From Microstegium vimineum (lineage: Eukaryota; Streptophyta; Magnoliopsida; Poales; Poaceae), in assembly GCA_022036555.1 (NCBI GenBank), contig CM039128.1:25614719-25678718 (forward strand): DNA of 64,000 bases. Direction: 5' to 3'. The translations under genes were made by a program, and so were the position numbers. Shown here one piece after another: positions 1 through 11,927 of this stretch. A model generated the notes under the pieces. The model did no database searches. It had not been told where the DNA came from and worked only from the letters and a program-made list of their open reading frames with translations. Every line of letters starts with the position of its first letter. Position 1 is the first letter of the stretch.

Positions 1-1115
1 AGACATTTTAGAGATGTTTTTGTTCCTAACTATTATTCTAATATTTTGTATGGCAAATTGCAATCTATAAAACAAGAAAACAAAAATGTAGCAGAATACT
101 TAGATAGACTGAAATTATGTTTGCTACGTTGTGGCTTTGAAGAAAACAATGAGTTTCTAGAACATAGATTTTTGTAAGGTCTTAATGTGCAAATTCAGAA
201 TTTACTTGTTGATAAACATTATAAGACTTTTGGTGAGTTGTTTGATCTTGCTTGTGACTTTGAAATAACACTAAAAACGGATCTCATAAATACTATAGAA
301 GCATGTGTCTCTCCTATTACTAACAATTTGCAGCAAACGGATGCCAATATACCAATGGGCATTGATCAATCTGAGATTGGAGGTGAAACATTAAAAAAGA
401 GCATGAATCTAGCTGCACGAACACCCTTTGAGAAGGGCATCAAAGGTAAGTTAGATGTTTGTAACATAAATCAAGGTGAGCATGCTTTAGTTGAACTGCA
501 TTTGTCCACTAATCTTGATATCCTAGATCAACCAATAGTGGAACCCATCGCTGATTTTCCTTTGTCACACTTTCATATGCTTGATATTCCATGTGACAAA
601 GAAGAGTTGTGTGATAATAAATTACTTATATCCATACCCCAACTACTGAATAAAGCTAAAAAATTCTAAATCAATGAGTGCTGGATTCCAACACATTGTT
701 CATATAGTAAATGATAATGAAGAAGATCAATTGCTGTCATCGATACATACAATGGGGTACATTGAATTTGATGTCTTTGTGATCTTAGCTATTTGCAGAG
801 TAAACTGATTGGTAGATTTGACATGCCATGTTCTTCTAATGTTAGTTTTCATGCTATTGGAAAATATAATTGTACAAAGGAGTATATGGTACATCGAATT
901 TACATTTGTTTAGTTCTGCAATTTTCTTTTATTGTGAAAAGATGTGATCAATTAGAGATATGCAATAACCATAACCATGTCATCTCGAGCTTCTCTAGTT
1001 TTATTATAAAGAAACAGGATAACAATCAAGAAGGGAAGCTCAGTTTGCTTTTACCTACACCACATCCTCCGACAGTGGTCAAACCGAGGACGATTTGCTG
1101 TCAAGAAAGGGAGAA
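1..1115 (+). pseudogene. gag: Degenerate gag of the truncated TR-GAG copy
   Basis: Homologous to the intact gag frame at 22048-23916. It covers the second half of the capsid-like Retrotrans_gag region (RHFRDVFVP motif at the start, then LLRCG, HRFL and DLACD segments) and the acidic C-terminal part. It is broken by an in-frame TAA near 176, a stop at 667-669 and further frame changes around 690-780; open stretches remain at 187-669 and 793-1659. No zinc knuckle, protease, reverse transcriptase or integrase is seen, as in the complete copy. The last open stretch runs through the polypurine tract into the LTR. A one-base difference near 1422 shifts it relative to the complete copy, so the two C-termini differ. 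Confidence 0.85.
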
Positions 1116-2122
1116 TGATGAGGACATCACCGACTTAGATATGACCATGCCAACCACTTCTATACCAAAGGTGAAACCATTCTATATGAGGTTTATCATT
1201 GTTACATTTGATGAATGGGTGCTGCACTATGAAGTGTGTATGTTTTCATTCTCAGAATTGCTTACATGGATCAAGGAAGGGTTAGATTTCATATGGAAAG
1301 CATGGATGGTCAATGAAGTTGATTGGGGACCAAATTCAAGTGTTCCTAACGTCCTCCACCAGGCCACTGCATCACTTTGGATCCAAGGAAACAAAGAGTC
1401 CAAGTCCAACACGTTTTGGAAGTTCAATTCGGACTGCAGAAGAGTCCAAACTTGCGACGGTTGTCACGACTTCATACGGACTTCGATTGGGACGTTCTTG
1501 CACTTTTTGGAAAACTTATCAGTCTACTTTTCAATGAGTATAGACTCATACTTATATCATATCATATGCATGCGCAGTAGACAGTTTAATCCCGATAGCT
1601 TTTCTGCCAACGGTGCTGCGTCATCCAATTTTGGGCTCATGGCCCATGTATCAACTTGAGTCCATTAGGGACTCATCCTAGGGTTGTAGGACGATTCCAG
1701 GACCCTTGTGGTTGTCCTCCCTCCTCCTTATACCCCCTAGAGCCGCCATAAACAGATGGGGGTTTGGTTTAGATGAAAGTTTAGCTGCTGCTACTGCCTT
1801 GTAGACGCGTATGTCGACTAGACCATCCGTTCTACTTGATTCGGAACCCCCCATCATGTGTATCACATCTGAACCTTCATCTCTTATTTACAATTGAGTG
1901 CTTGTTCTACTTGTTCTTGCTTGTTCTTCGATTGCTTGCAGGAATAACCCTAGTGGTTTGGTTGGTTGTGATCCGCAAGATCGTGAGCAACCGCTGGATT
2001 TGGTGTATCGATTGCTAAGGCGCAACGTCCTTGGATGGTTGTAGTCGGATCATGAACGCCTCTCCAGTCAAATCGTAGTTATCTATCTCCACCGAAAGAT
2101 CAGGACACCCACACACTCATCA
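1116..2122 (+). repeat. 3' LTR of the truncated TR-GAG copy
   Basis: TG...CA ends with the 7-bp inverted terminal pair TGATGAG/CTCATCA. It is about 1007 bp long and clearly more diverged from the LTRs at 20018 and 23496 than those are from each other, so this insertion is older. Confidence 0.92.
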
Positions 2123-3513
2123 TCATCACATTGTGCCTCACACACAGTAAGCCGGAAAGTGTGGATTCAATCGGGTGCCCAGGCGTTTTGAGATCCGAGA
2201 ACGTGCTAGTCAGTTTGACCTGAAACTAACAAGGGATAAAAATCATTCGATATAAACTGGAACGTGCCAGGTGAAACTAGACAGTCCCATATATACGGTC
2301 CTGAAGCCACTTACAACGACTTACAGCTATAGAAGCTATCTGCCAACAAGTCTTATATATTATTCGGCTAAACCAAACATGAAACACGTGAAATGTTGAT
2401 TGCCAAATGTGCATGCATGGGAAAAGTACGTTTGGATGAATCAATTATCTAAAAGTTAAAGCATAACCAAGCTCGGCAATCTAACCGAGTTGGGATCCAT
2501 GATGAAGGAAACATGTAAGAAAACACGATCAAACTAATCTAAGCTTGCACCTGCCGCACAATACCTAGCTTTATCAAAGCTCGAACGTGAATTAACATGC
2601 ATGAACCCGCAACACGTAGCAACCTAGATTGAACTAATTCAGCTATCATGAATGTAATATCTAACTATAGAAACAACATGAAAGCAATAACTATTAAAAC
2701 ATAAATAGATCTATGATAAAGAAAAGAGCCAAACCGTATCAATCTAGATTTTGCAAAAGGTTGTTGCAAATATGTTAAATATCTGAGGCATGCAACACAT
2801 GATAACTTGATGAATCTATTAGATTTTGCCAAAACAAATAGAGCTGATATCTATCTTGATTTTGCTAAGTATATCAAGCAAACGCCCGCCGCACGACATC
2901 TACTCATAGACGAAAACATAAGCGAAGACTTCTTGATTATTAAGCAAGGATCCGCTGCACGATCATTGAAAACAAACAAGACTACTTGCATCAACATCTA
3001 AATCCACCACATGATACTAGACATGATAACAAGGTTGCCGGGACTTTCGGAGGTCGACGGATCGATGATTCCTCTCGAAGAACTCGACGACACGACAAAA
3101 GACTCGAAGTTGGCACGGGGCAGGTTGTATTGATTTGGTTGTGAACCCTTTTTACAATGGCCAAGGGCTTATATTTATACCCTGGTCATGATATGAGTCC
3201 TAAAAGGACACGGTTACAAAATATTAAAGGAAAAATATGACATCTCTGACTTTAGTTTCCTTCAAAGTCTTTATTGCCTTAATTGTCGTGATATTTGTTA
3301 CCCGATCGACTCTTACTTGTCGCCCTTGTCGTTTCTTCAATGGAAAACCACCTTTCCTTGGAATAGCCGAACGCACGATTATTTGCCGATTCTTTAGAAA
3401 TTAACCAACCGCATGGACATTTGCCGAATGCTCCGAGCACCTGTCTCCGCAAAATTCATTGTATATTGGCCCACTTGTCATCCCCCTAAGCACACCAAAA
3501 TTCAGTGTTAACA
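2123..3513 (-). repeat. 3' LTR of the Tat element (outer tip cut off by the TR-GAG copy)
   Basis: Nearly collinear with 41205-42586. The inner end reads TGTTAACA at 3506-3513. The outer tip (TGTTGACA in the other copy) was displaced upstream by the TR-GAG insertion ending at 2122. A TATA-like box on the minus strand (plus-strand TATTTATA at 3172-3179) matches one in the 5' LTR at 42245-42252 and marks the probable promoter. Confidence 0.9.
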
Positions 3514-3526
3514 CATGCCCCCTCAA
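3514..3526 (-). other. Polypurine tract of the Tat element
   Basis: On the minus strand this reads TTGAGGGGGCATG and abuts the 3' LTR start. That is the expected position and composition for the plus-strand primer, and it fixes the orientation of the element. Confidence 0.85.
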
Positions 3527-3662
3527 TTTCGGGATAAAAGTCATTTTATTCTGAAATTGACCATAAACTTCCTCTTTCTCTAGGTCAATACTATCCAATA
3601 CCGCAGCCGCCGCTCAAGAAATCCAAACTCCAGCACATCTTCGAATCCTTCTCGAATCTTCA

Positions 3663-6600
3663 ATGGCGACTCAGAATGAAATCCCAAAGGTAAATTTCAT
3701 TTACTTATACACATTCGGCAATCCCCGATTGGCTTTCTTGCTTCTCTCCCAATTCATTTGTTTTTCTGATTCCATTATTTCCTGAAGGAATACAAGAACA
3801 ACATTTTGATTCCCTATGCCGCAAACCCTGATTGCTACTTCCTTGGTCCAATGGGAGATCCTGACCCAACCGAGATTATTGAGAAGGAAACCTTGAGAAT
3901 CCATTTCAAGTTTGGAGCTAACCCGCCAAACCAATGGCCAAACACCTTCAAGACTTGGCCGTTTCCTCCAATCGCCGGATGACAAAACTGGTACCGGAGG
4001 ATGCTGGAAAAGAGTAGTATCGACTGGGACAACCAAGATATCAACCATTGTCTAGAATTATCTTTATCAGAAACGCCCAAAAATGAACCCCTTCTGATAG
4101 TAGCTTCTCACTTTTGGTCTGATGCTATCAATGCTTTTGTCTTCGGCCATGGCATGATGACTTTCACTTTGGCTGATGTATTCATGATGACTGGCCTAAA
4201 CGTGTCAAAACCAGTATATCCCTACAAGTATAAGGGCAAAAGCAACCAGAAAGCTGTCAAATCTAGAGGTGGATGGGTTGGATACATTCAGACCTATATG
4301 GAAGCATCTGGTGCTGTTTCTGACAAGGAAGGCATGACCTTTATAAATATGTGGCTGTGCAGGTTCATTTTCTGTGGAAAATCCAATGAGCCAACCCTAA
4401 ATCACATGATGATGGCTGAGGATTTAGCTGCAGGCATACTAATCTCTCTAGGTCAATATCTTCTAGGATCTGTTTATCATATGATGCATCAGATCACTGT
4501 TCAGATGTACCATGGTAAGGAGATCTCTTGTGTGAGTGGCCACTGGTGGTTTATCCAGATGTGTTTGCAACTTTATATGCATCAGATAATGTCTGTGGCC
4601 CTTCACAATTTGAGTTTCCCTTCAGTTAATTATGCTGAAGGTAGTACAGCAAAAGCTAAGAGCTGCCAAACCTATGGAGAAGCATCATCTTCCATTAGTA
4701 TCGACATGGATATTGGTCATCTCTTCAAGCTGTTCTTCAAGGGTTTTAACAATGTGCTTTGGCTTCCTTACAGAGAAAATGATAATCTGACCTTCCCTTG
4801 TAAATTTAGCTATGAGTCTGGTTATTCTGATAAGGTAGCCACAGAGATTTTCAACTTTTTCATCAAACCTTGTATCTTGCCAGCTGAATTTCATCATGGG
4901 AGGTTAGTACAATCCTCCTATGAATTCTACTACCCAAATATGGCATCCAGGCAATTAGGATGTGGTCAGTTGCCCCCAAGACCTTTCTTCTCCACAACTA
5001 TAAGATATAGGGAGCTGATCACAAACGAAATAGAAGCTAAGAAAGTTTTTGAGCTTGGATGGGACTTGCCAACATATGAACCCTCTCCATTTGGGTTAGT
5101 AGATGCCGCTCACTCCCTCTTTGCTTCCTGGTGGCAAGAATGACACAATCATATTTTCAATACACCAGTGCACCCTCTATGCCAAGATCTGCAACCCTAA
5201 TTTGCCTCTGATAGTGAGGTAATTTTATTGCACTTACCATTTTCTGCTTTTGAATTTATCCTTTACCTTAACTTTTGGTCATGTACAGGATTTCGAACCC
5301 ACTCCTCATGCCAAAGCACTTCAGTACTGTTTAGCTAGGCCCAAACCTGCTCTGGGTTTCAATGCTCCAACCCTAGCAACCTTCATGAAGATTCCTGCAG
5401 TTTTGACCACTGCACCTTCAGGAGGAAAATGTAAAAGGAAGACACTTGAGGATATTCATGTGACCAGAAAGGTAAGGTCCAAGAAAGTCAAGAGGTCTCC
5501 TAAGGTATGAATCTTTATCCAGTAATAAATCTCACTCAGCACCAACTCTGATTGCCTTCATACTAATCACCTCTTGTTGCAGCCACATGTTGAAATTCCA
5601 GGACCAAGCAATATCTCAACAATAGCAGATATCCCTCCTCAAGCCCCTACTGAGGGTGCAGAGCCTCATGAAGTTGAAGATACAGAGACCCATCAAACCA
5701 AAAGCACAGATGTCCATGAAACTTTCAAACACACTGGTACCATTCGGCTAATCACTTCTTTTCCTTTTATAAGACATCTATTTTATGTTCTCATATTCTA
5801 TCACCTGCATTGTAGGAAATAGATAAAATTCTAGACAATCTAGCAGGAGAACACTCTTCTGGTCCAGCTCCAGGTTCACCATCCCTGGGTATCCAATCAA
5901 GTCCTCAACCAGACCAAGACACAACCCATCCTGAGGATCAATCAACACAACATGTAATATCTTATCTTAAACTATTCCTTTAGCACATTTTATCCAGTCG
6001 GCTAACACTCCTTCCTCTCTCAAGAACACTACCAAACCGACTACCAGTTATTCTTTCACCGTTGAGTTTTTCATCAGTGAAAAAGGTGAAGAAGCCACCT
6101 CTCAGCAGATTTTGTCAGTGGAAAATCAAGCTCGGCTGAAGGATATAGCTAATCTGCTGAACAAGGATATCAATATTTTGGTCCAAGATTCAGATCAGAT
6201 AAAAGATCTCCTTGAGCTCATCAACCAAGACCTTCCACCTGTCCTTAAGGATTCTCTGGAATCTGCAGCCAACCTTGATGATTATTTTGCTGTGGTGAAG
6301 AGGGCAAACAAAAATATAGCCTCTAGGACTGCTTTGCAGAACAACAGGTCTCTGAAGAAGCAAGAAGCTAAAGCTTTGTACTCCCAAGTTCAAGTTACTA
6401 AAGATTCATTAGTGACTCTGGAGTCTGAGCTAAAAATCATGAATGATGAGAAAATCATATTAGAGGCTCAACTAACTGAACTGAATGCCAAAATTCAGTC
6501 TCATGAAGGCAAGATGACAGATTTGCCGAATTCTATAGAAGCAACTTCATCAAAAATGTCAATCATACTGAAAGAAGATCAACAGCTCAAAGAAAAGCTA

Positions 6601-6705
6601 TCCAACATCCAGAGCTCTGAAAATGAAGATCGGAAAGTGTTGGACAATGTTAGGCGAATCAGGACCGAGGCCTTAGATGCCATCAGCCAGCTTCTAAGCT
6701 GGTAG
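3663..6705 (+). pseudogene. Antisense multi-exon gene: plant mobile domain protein with C-terminal coiled coil, inside the Tat element
   Basis: Six probable exons lie on the strand opposite to the retrotransposon: 3663-3689, 3788-5213, 5289-5504, 5583-~5736, 5816-5953 and 6025-6705. Junctions follow GT...AG (donors such as GTAAAT at 3690 and GTATGA at 5505; acceptors such as TTGCAG at 5582 and TGTAG at 5815). Exon 2 holds the plant mobile domain: the segment HGMMTFTLADVFMMTGL near 4145-4200 fits the family pattern of a G-x-M-T-x-TL-x-DV loop before GL. Exons 3-5 are a basic then acidic Pro/Thr/Ser linker. Exon 6 is a long heptad-rich coiled coil ending with TAG at 6703. PMD genes (MAIN/MAIL type) act in silencing in host plants, and PMD domains are known to be carried by transposons. 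This copy is broken by TGA at 3980-3982 and a frameshift near 5141; the exon 4 donor phase does not fit cleanly. Start chosen at the first ATG that splices in frame. Confidence 0.72.
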
Positions 6706-6998
6706 AAATACAACTTGTAATAGATTAAGCACAACACATTTTGTATTTGAACCATTGGATGTCCCTACCATCCATCTCTATATACTTCTGTTTGTATGAT
6801 AACACAATCGGCTCTTTTATTTTCCTGATTAGATCATAGCCGATCGCCTCTAACCCTTTGATAGCCGATTGCACTTTGCCCTTCTGATTCGGGGACATAG
6901 CCGAGCGACTCTTGATTTATCCAAGCCTGGCCCAGCCCAATAATGGCCCATCCGAAAGGGAAAAAACGTAACCTGTCGCCTGACATTCTCATTCGGCT
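6706..6998 (+). other. Spacer between the two antisense genes
   Basis: Noncoding. It holds the 3' end of the PMD gene (AT-rich sequence after the TAG at 6703) and the upstream region of the next antisense gene. No ORF of note. Confidence 0.5.
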
Positions 6999-7006
6999 TA
7001 TAAATA
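6999..7006 (+). promoter_or_regulatory. TATA box of the second antisense gene
   Basis: TATAAATA about 113 bp before the ATG at 7119, followed by a C/T-rich leader. It is on the strand opposite to the retrotransposon, so it would drive antisense transcription. Inferred from sequence and spacing only. Confidence 0.5.
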
Positions 7007-7118
7007 AAGCCTCCTTCTTCTGCCCCTACCAACAGTTTCAGTCAAGCATTCTCACCTCCACCTCTCCACTTTCTTCGCCCAGGTCAACCTAGAGGAAAAC
7101 CTAACCTCCATAGTAACA

Positions 7119-7993
7119 ATGGCGGGTGGCGATGATCGTGGCAAGCGTCCTGCCGAAGGAGAAGCCGAAGGAAGCCGAGTGCAGCGCTGTCGACGACGTG
7201 GGTGAGAATCGATCTCTTGCCCCCTTGCAGTTGTTCTTCTTGTTCATCCTTCTAGCTCTGATTTCTTTCTTCATTTATCAGAATCAGGGTCATCTCTTCC
7301 AGTCAGAGCATCCCTCTCCCTTCAGCGACGATAGTTCAACCGGGGACTCCATCATCCAGTCCCGCCGGGTCTTCAGGCTCCTACCACTCCAACCCCTGGG
7401 AGTTGGATTCGGGTTCAGATGCCATGGACGTCCCCTACACCCATGCGGAGGCAGTCACTTTCAAGGGCGAAAGGGACGAGGCCCGAGGATAGCTGGAGAA
7501 GACCTCCAAGCAATACAAGATTGACCAACTTGAATGGGAGGACCAGCGGAAACAACTCCGCGACACCATTACTGGTTAGCCGAAATAACCGTGTTCGAAC
7601 TCCCTTTTCTGACTCCAACTTGTTCACCCGATTCATATCCTTTGTTCAGCGCTCTCTGCAGAGGTTGAGCATTTGAAGACTGCGGCGAACAAGGTCGCTG
7701 ACAAGGTGAACACCTAGGGAGAAACCGCCAAAGCACGCCTTGATGATGCGGACGGCCGCATCGACCAAGTCGCCATCCATGGCGTGCATCACAGCGTAGC
7801 TCTGGGGCTTGTGGCAATGTCCACCGAGACTCGTGAAGACCTCTCCTTCATGCCAGTTGGCTTCCGTGGTGGTGAGCCGCCAGAAGACGTCGAGGACATC
7901 GATGAGCTCCTAGAGAGCTATGAGGATCATGCAACCGTCCTCGCCCAGGCCACAGACGCTCAGTCTATCCTCAACAAGCTGTTTGAGGAGTAG
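7119..7993 (+). pseudogene. Second antisense spliced gene in the Tat element, small Ser-rich/coiled-coil protein of unknown function
   Basis: I do not recognise a known domain. The start ATG at 7119 opens a short charged N-terminus (MAGGDDRGKRPAEGEAEG). A likely intron follows (GTGAGA near 7202 to TTATCAG near 7281), then a Ser/Pro-rich exon, a charged helix-forming stretch, a second likely intron (about 7576-7649) and a final acidic part from about 7784 ending at TAG 7991-7993. In-frame TAGs at 7490-7492 and 7715-7717 interrupt the best reading, so this copy is probably dead. The first splice phase does not join perfectly, which may reflect an indel or a wrong junction. It lies between integrase and the PMD gene, with its own TATA box. 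Confidence 0.5.
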
Positions 7994-8189
7994 TTTGTAT
8001 CTAGGAATCATATGTAAAAAACCACTCATCTTGTGAAATATCATCTGTGACGTCCACTCATTCTCCGCTTTTAAATCTTTCTGAGAACAGCCACTCTGAA
8101 AAATGCTTGCATGGCGTTATCCTTGGTTGATTGTGTTTATATTTTTGTTCTAAAGGCGACACATACCGCGTCAGCTATTCCCTGAGTCT
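7994..8189. other. Spacer between antisense gene 2 and the pol 3' end
   Basis: The convergent 3' ends of the antisense gene (plus strand) and pol (minus strand) meet here. No feature seen. Confidence 0.5.
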
Positions 8190-10166
8190 TCAGAGTATTC
8201 TTTGGCTAAAGGCGATGTCTCTACATCGGCTATTTGTGCACAAGGCCCTTAAAGTTCGTTTATGCACCAACCTCAACACTGAGATGAAATTTCTTGAGAA
8301 ATCTCCCATTAATAGCTCTAGTAAACTCTTCTCCCAGCAGAGTTTTAAGATATACGCATTGCCAGACGCACATCTCACTATCCGAAAGGGTCCTTCCCAA
8401 TTTGGAGACCATTTGCCGAACGCTTTATCTGTTGTCCCAATCGGCAATACAGTTTTCCAAACCTAGTCTCCTTCTGCGAATTGTTTTTCTTTAACCTTCT
8501 TGTTATAATATATGGCAAAATGTAATTTGTTTTTCTCAATATTTTCCAACGCTTTGAGACGAACTAAATGCAAATCTTCCAATTCATCCATCATCAGACC
8601 CTTGTAATCTTCTTTCTTCAAATTGTTTTGTAACGTAACTCGTCTCGAACCCGATTGTAGCTCCCATGGTAACACAACATGATGCCCATAAACCAACTCG
8701 TAAGGAGACGCTTGAGTGGACCAATGACAAGCCATTTGGTAAGCCCATAAAGCTTCATTAGGAACCAAATGCCACTTCTTTGGCTTTTCATCAATCTTCT
8801 TCTGAATAATCTTAATCATGATCTTATTTGATGCTTCGGCTTGGCCATTAGCTTGTGCATAATAAGGATAAGAATTGTACAAATTGATTCCCATTTCTTC
8901 AACAAAATCACAAAATTCAAATGAAGTAAACTAAGTTCCCTGATCTGTCGTTATAGTTTGAGTTATCTCGAATCTGTGAATTATGTGCTCCTTAACAAAA
9001 TTGACCATGTTCTCTGATGTAACCTTCTTCAAAGGAATAACTTTAACCCACTTTGTAAAATAATCTGTAGCTAATAGCACAAACTTATGCTCTTTGCTAG
9101 AAGGAGGATGAATTTGACCAATCAAATCGATGCCCCATCCTCTAAATGGCCAAGGCTTGATAATCAGGTTCATAGCTGCTGCTGGACCTCTTTGAATATT
9201 GCCGAATCTTTGACAATCCTGACACCCTTTGTAATATTCAAAACAATCTTCAAGCATGGTTGGCCAAAAATAACCAGTTCTCCTTATTATCCATTTCATC
9301 CGGTAAGTCGATTGATGTGTACCACACACTCCTTCATGCACTTCATACATCAGCTTTCTAGCCTACTATTGACTCAAACATTTGAGGAGTACTCCATCTA
9401 TGGACTTGTAGTACAACTGGTCATCAAGGAGCACAAACTTGAGAGCTTTATATCTAAGCTTCCAAGAAATTTTTTGTGATGGATTCTTTAAGTAACCGAC
9501 GATTTCATTTCTCCAGTCATCAACTACCCGATCCTTATCCAAAGCATGAATTTCTTGATCTTCTCGATATCCCGAAGCAGTTTGAGCCAGTCAATTTGCT
9601 ACTTCATTATGCCCCTAGGGATATGATGCAAGGCGGCTACCTGGAAACTCTTCAAAAGTTCTCGACACCCTTCATAATATCCCTTTAACATATCACTCTT
9701 GCATTCATATTGGCCGATCAGTTGGTTAATTACCAACTCAGAATCTCCGAAGATTTCAACAGCAACAACCTTCATTTCGACAAGAAGCCGAAGCCCTTTA
9801 AGCAATGCTTCATACTCTACTTGATTGTTAGTAACAAAGAATTCAATAGGGATGACATACTCAAAAGCCAACCCTCACGGAGAGATCAAGAGAAATACCA
9901 GCACCACCACCTTTGCTACAAGATGAACCATCAAAAAACAAAGTCCAAGGTGCAATAATCACCATGTTAGCAGAAGGATCACGATGTTGGGTAACAAAAT
10001 CGGCAATAATATGACCTTTTACTGCCTTTGCCGATTCGTATCTTAAATAAAATTATGACAAAGCTAAAATCCATTTGCCAATTCTTCCATTGAAAATTGG
10101 CATTAATAACATATGTTTTATCACATCAAACTCAGAAACTATGACGCATTTAGCATTTAACAAGTA
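8190..10166 (-). pseudogene. pol: Tat pol, downstream half: second (archaeal-type) RNase H and integrase
   Basis: Reading leftward from 10166: a linker (LRHYLLNAKC), then an RNase H of the second type typical of Tat/Athila relatives (TNNQVEYEALLKGLRLL, then GDSELVINQL, 9871-9599). Next comes integrase: zinc-binding HHCC region (HEGVCGTH ... CQDCQ, 9350-9200), catalytic Asp in IDLIG (~9140), second Asp in TTDQGT (~8935), catalytic Glu in GQAEASNK (~8835), and a C-terminal domain with GKWSPNWEGPFRI near 8400. It is interrupted by stops, including one near 8928-8930 right after TTDQGT, one near 9596 and several between 9350 and 9596. Continuous with the RT half at 36755-37918 before element A inserted. 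Confidence 0.88.
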
Positions 10167-10171
10167 GTGCC

Positions 10172-11780
10172 TGTTGGCACAAATTATGACCATCTTTTAC
10201 ATAGCTAAAATGGTGCCACCAATCCAAGGATCAAGGATAAACAAACACATCATGAGCATACTTTATCAAATAACTAGTTCCACATGTCCATGAGTGTTTG
10301 AGTGTAGGAATGAACAAATGAAGCAAAGAAGAGTCAGTTGGGCTCACATAGGGGGTCGACCGACCAACCTATGGGCCCACCATGCTCTCCCCTCTCGGCC
10401 ATGATCCAAGAGAGGCACTCTAGAGTGGAATCCATCCATTGGATCACTCTGTGTTTCCTCTCAACAGCTCACAAGCGAAGCACATGGATCCATGAGCCCA
10501 CACCAAAGAGATAAACGTGACAAACACCACAGAACCAACAACCAACACCTATGACGAGTGGGACCAGCACCAAGGAGCAAGAGGTGGGCCAGGCACCCCC
10601 TGGGGGTTCAGCCGAATCACCTTCAGGCCCAAATGGGCCCCACTCAGTCCCTTACTGGTGGGACCTCATCCAAGGAGGCAAGGGAGGGCCACTGGCCATA
10701 GGGGGGTTCGACCGAATGCACCCTAGGTCGGTTTGGCTCCCCCAACCGCCATAGCTCATTCCCACATGTTGGATCATCACCATCCATGCCTTGGTCGGTT
10801 CCAAGGTCGGTTGGATCCAAGGGTGGAGAATGGAAGGCCCTGGATCGCTAACGTGGCGCCGGAGTAGCCCCTACTCCACCTCCTACTATAAATAGAGGGT
10901 CACACCCCTTCTCTAATCATGAAGAAGAAGCCTACAAGCTCTATTCCTTAGATTGTTCTAGGAGTTAGTCTAGTGTGGTAGTTAGAGTTGAGTCGAGCTG
11001 TGCTCGGGATTTTCGGAGTCATCTTCTGGAGAGTCTGGTATAGCTCTTGTATCTTTCCTTCTTTGTAAGAATTTATCTTATTCAATATATATCTTTCTCT
11101 TTACTTTACTTAGTATTTACTTTGAGCATTTATATACTAGATATAGTCTTGCTATATGCTTTTGCTCTTTAATAGCCTACACACCCATAGTCTGTGATCC
11201 TTGTGACCTTTCCCGTATGCGATCATTGCCTATTATAGGGTGCTTTGATTATTTGATCATAGTCAAAGTAGTAAGTTGTATTTAAGCGTGGTGCTTATAC
11301 ATCATCTTATCCTTGGTTATCGCTTGCTGCACGGATTGTTTGTTGTAGCTAGCAAGAGGTGACAATCTTGTCTAGTCGTTGTATTTCACCACGTGTTCTT
11401 AGGCAAGTTCTTAAAAGGTAAGGCTCCCGTAAGAAGAGGGCGCGGTCCGGTAGGAGTTTTGTCCTCCTACTGATCTATCCCCTCGCCTAGCATACTTGTA
11501 TTGAGGAGACAAACTATAGTGTCTAGACTAGTTAATTAGCTAAGTATATTGAAGTAGAGTGAAGTACATAGGAGTCCCTGTTCTCTTCTCGTTGTCCTCC
11601 CACCTAGCTAGTCTCTGAGGTCCGTTCTAAGTATCCTTTATCGTAGATTCTTCATTCATCAACCCCTTCCTATCACATATATTGTTTACCCCCCTATACT
11701 AGTTGGTACTCCTTGGTGAAGTAACACGGTATAATCTGTGCGCTTGCGGATTTATCCAATAGTCATAAGAAATACCAACA
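10172..11780 (+). repeat. 5' LTR of element A
   Basis: Starts TGTTGGCAC and ends TACCAACA. Compared with the 3' LTR it lacks about 90 bp near 11705 (present around 36590-36680) and has a few extra bases near 10334. Contains three palindromes of the TCGGCCGA family near 10347-10373, 10600-10620 and 10696-10725. Confidence 0.93.
10887..10894 (+). promoter_or_regulatory. LTR promoter TATA box of element A
   Basis: TATAAATA in the context CTCCTACTATAAATAGAGG, with the same box in the 3' LTR at 35764-35771 and in the LTR of element B at 44979-44986. Conserved position supports a core promoter. Confidence 0.65.
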
Positions 11781-11788
11781 AGCATTTC

Positions 11789-11806
11789 TGGCGCCGTTGC
11801 CGGGGA
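11789..11806 (+). other. Primer binding site of element A (tRNA-Asp type)
   Basis: TGGCGCCGTTGCCGGGGA lies 8 bp after the 5' LTR, the classic Athila-group primer binding site. Identical to the site in element B at 45758-45775. Confidence 0.85.
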
Positions 11807-11927
11807 AAGCTTAGCCAAGAAATTTTAATTAGATTGAATCCAGAGATTCTCGTTAACTTAGTTATCAATTAGTCATAGGGGCTTACCCCTGTCTGTGTCT
11901 TCCTTTCCTGTGAAGCCAGACAGTGTA

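Larger units (their letters stand above)
1..2122 (+). mobile_element. TR-GAG-type LTR retrotransposon, 5'-truncated copy (internal part plus 3' LTR)
   Basis: This is the 3' part of the same family as the complete element at 20018-24507; the two align from base 1 (matching about 22381) to the LTR end. Bases 1-1115 are internal gag sequence, a purine-rich tract lies at 1103-1115, and the 3' LTR is 1116-2122, starting TGATGAG and ending CTCATCA. The 5' part lies outside the window. The copy inserted about 15 bp inside the outer edge of the Tat 3' LTR, because Tat LTR sequence resumes right after 2122. Its own target duplication cannot be tested here. Confidence 0.9.

Noticed and set aside
2807..3001. 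64-codon ORF repeated at 41880-42074
   Set aside because: Both lie in the two LTRs of one element, which were identical at insertion, so conservation is no evidence of selection.
8131..9958. Plus-strand ORFs opposite the Tat integrase and RNase H
   Set aside because: Shadows of the well-supported minus-strand domains.
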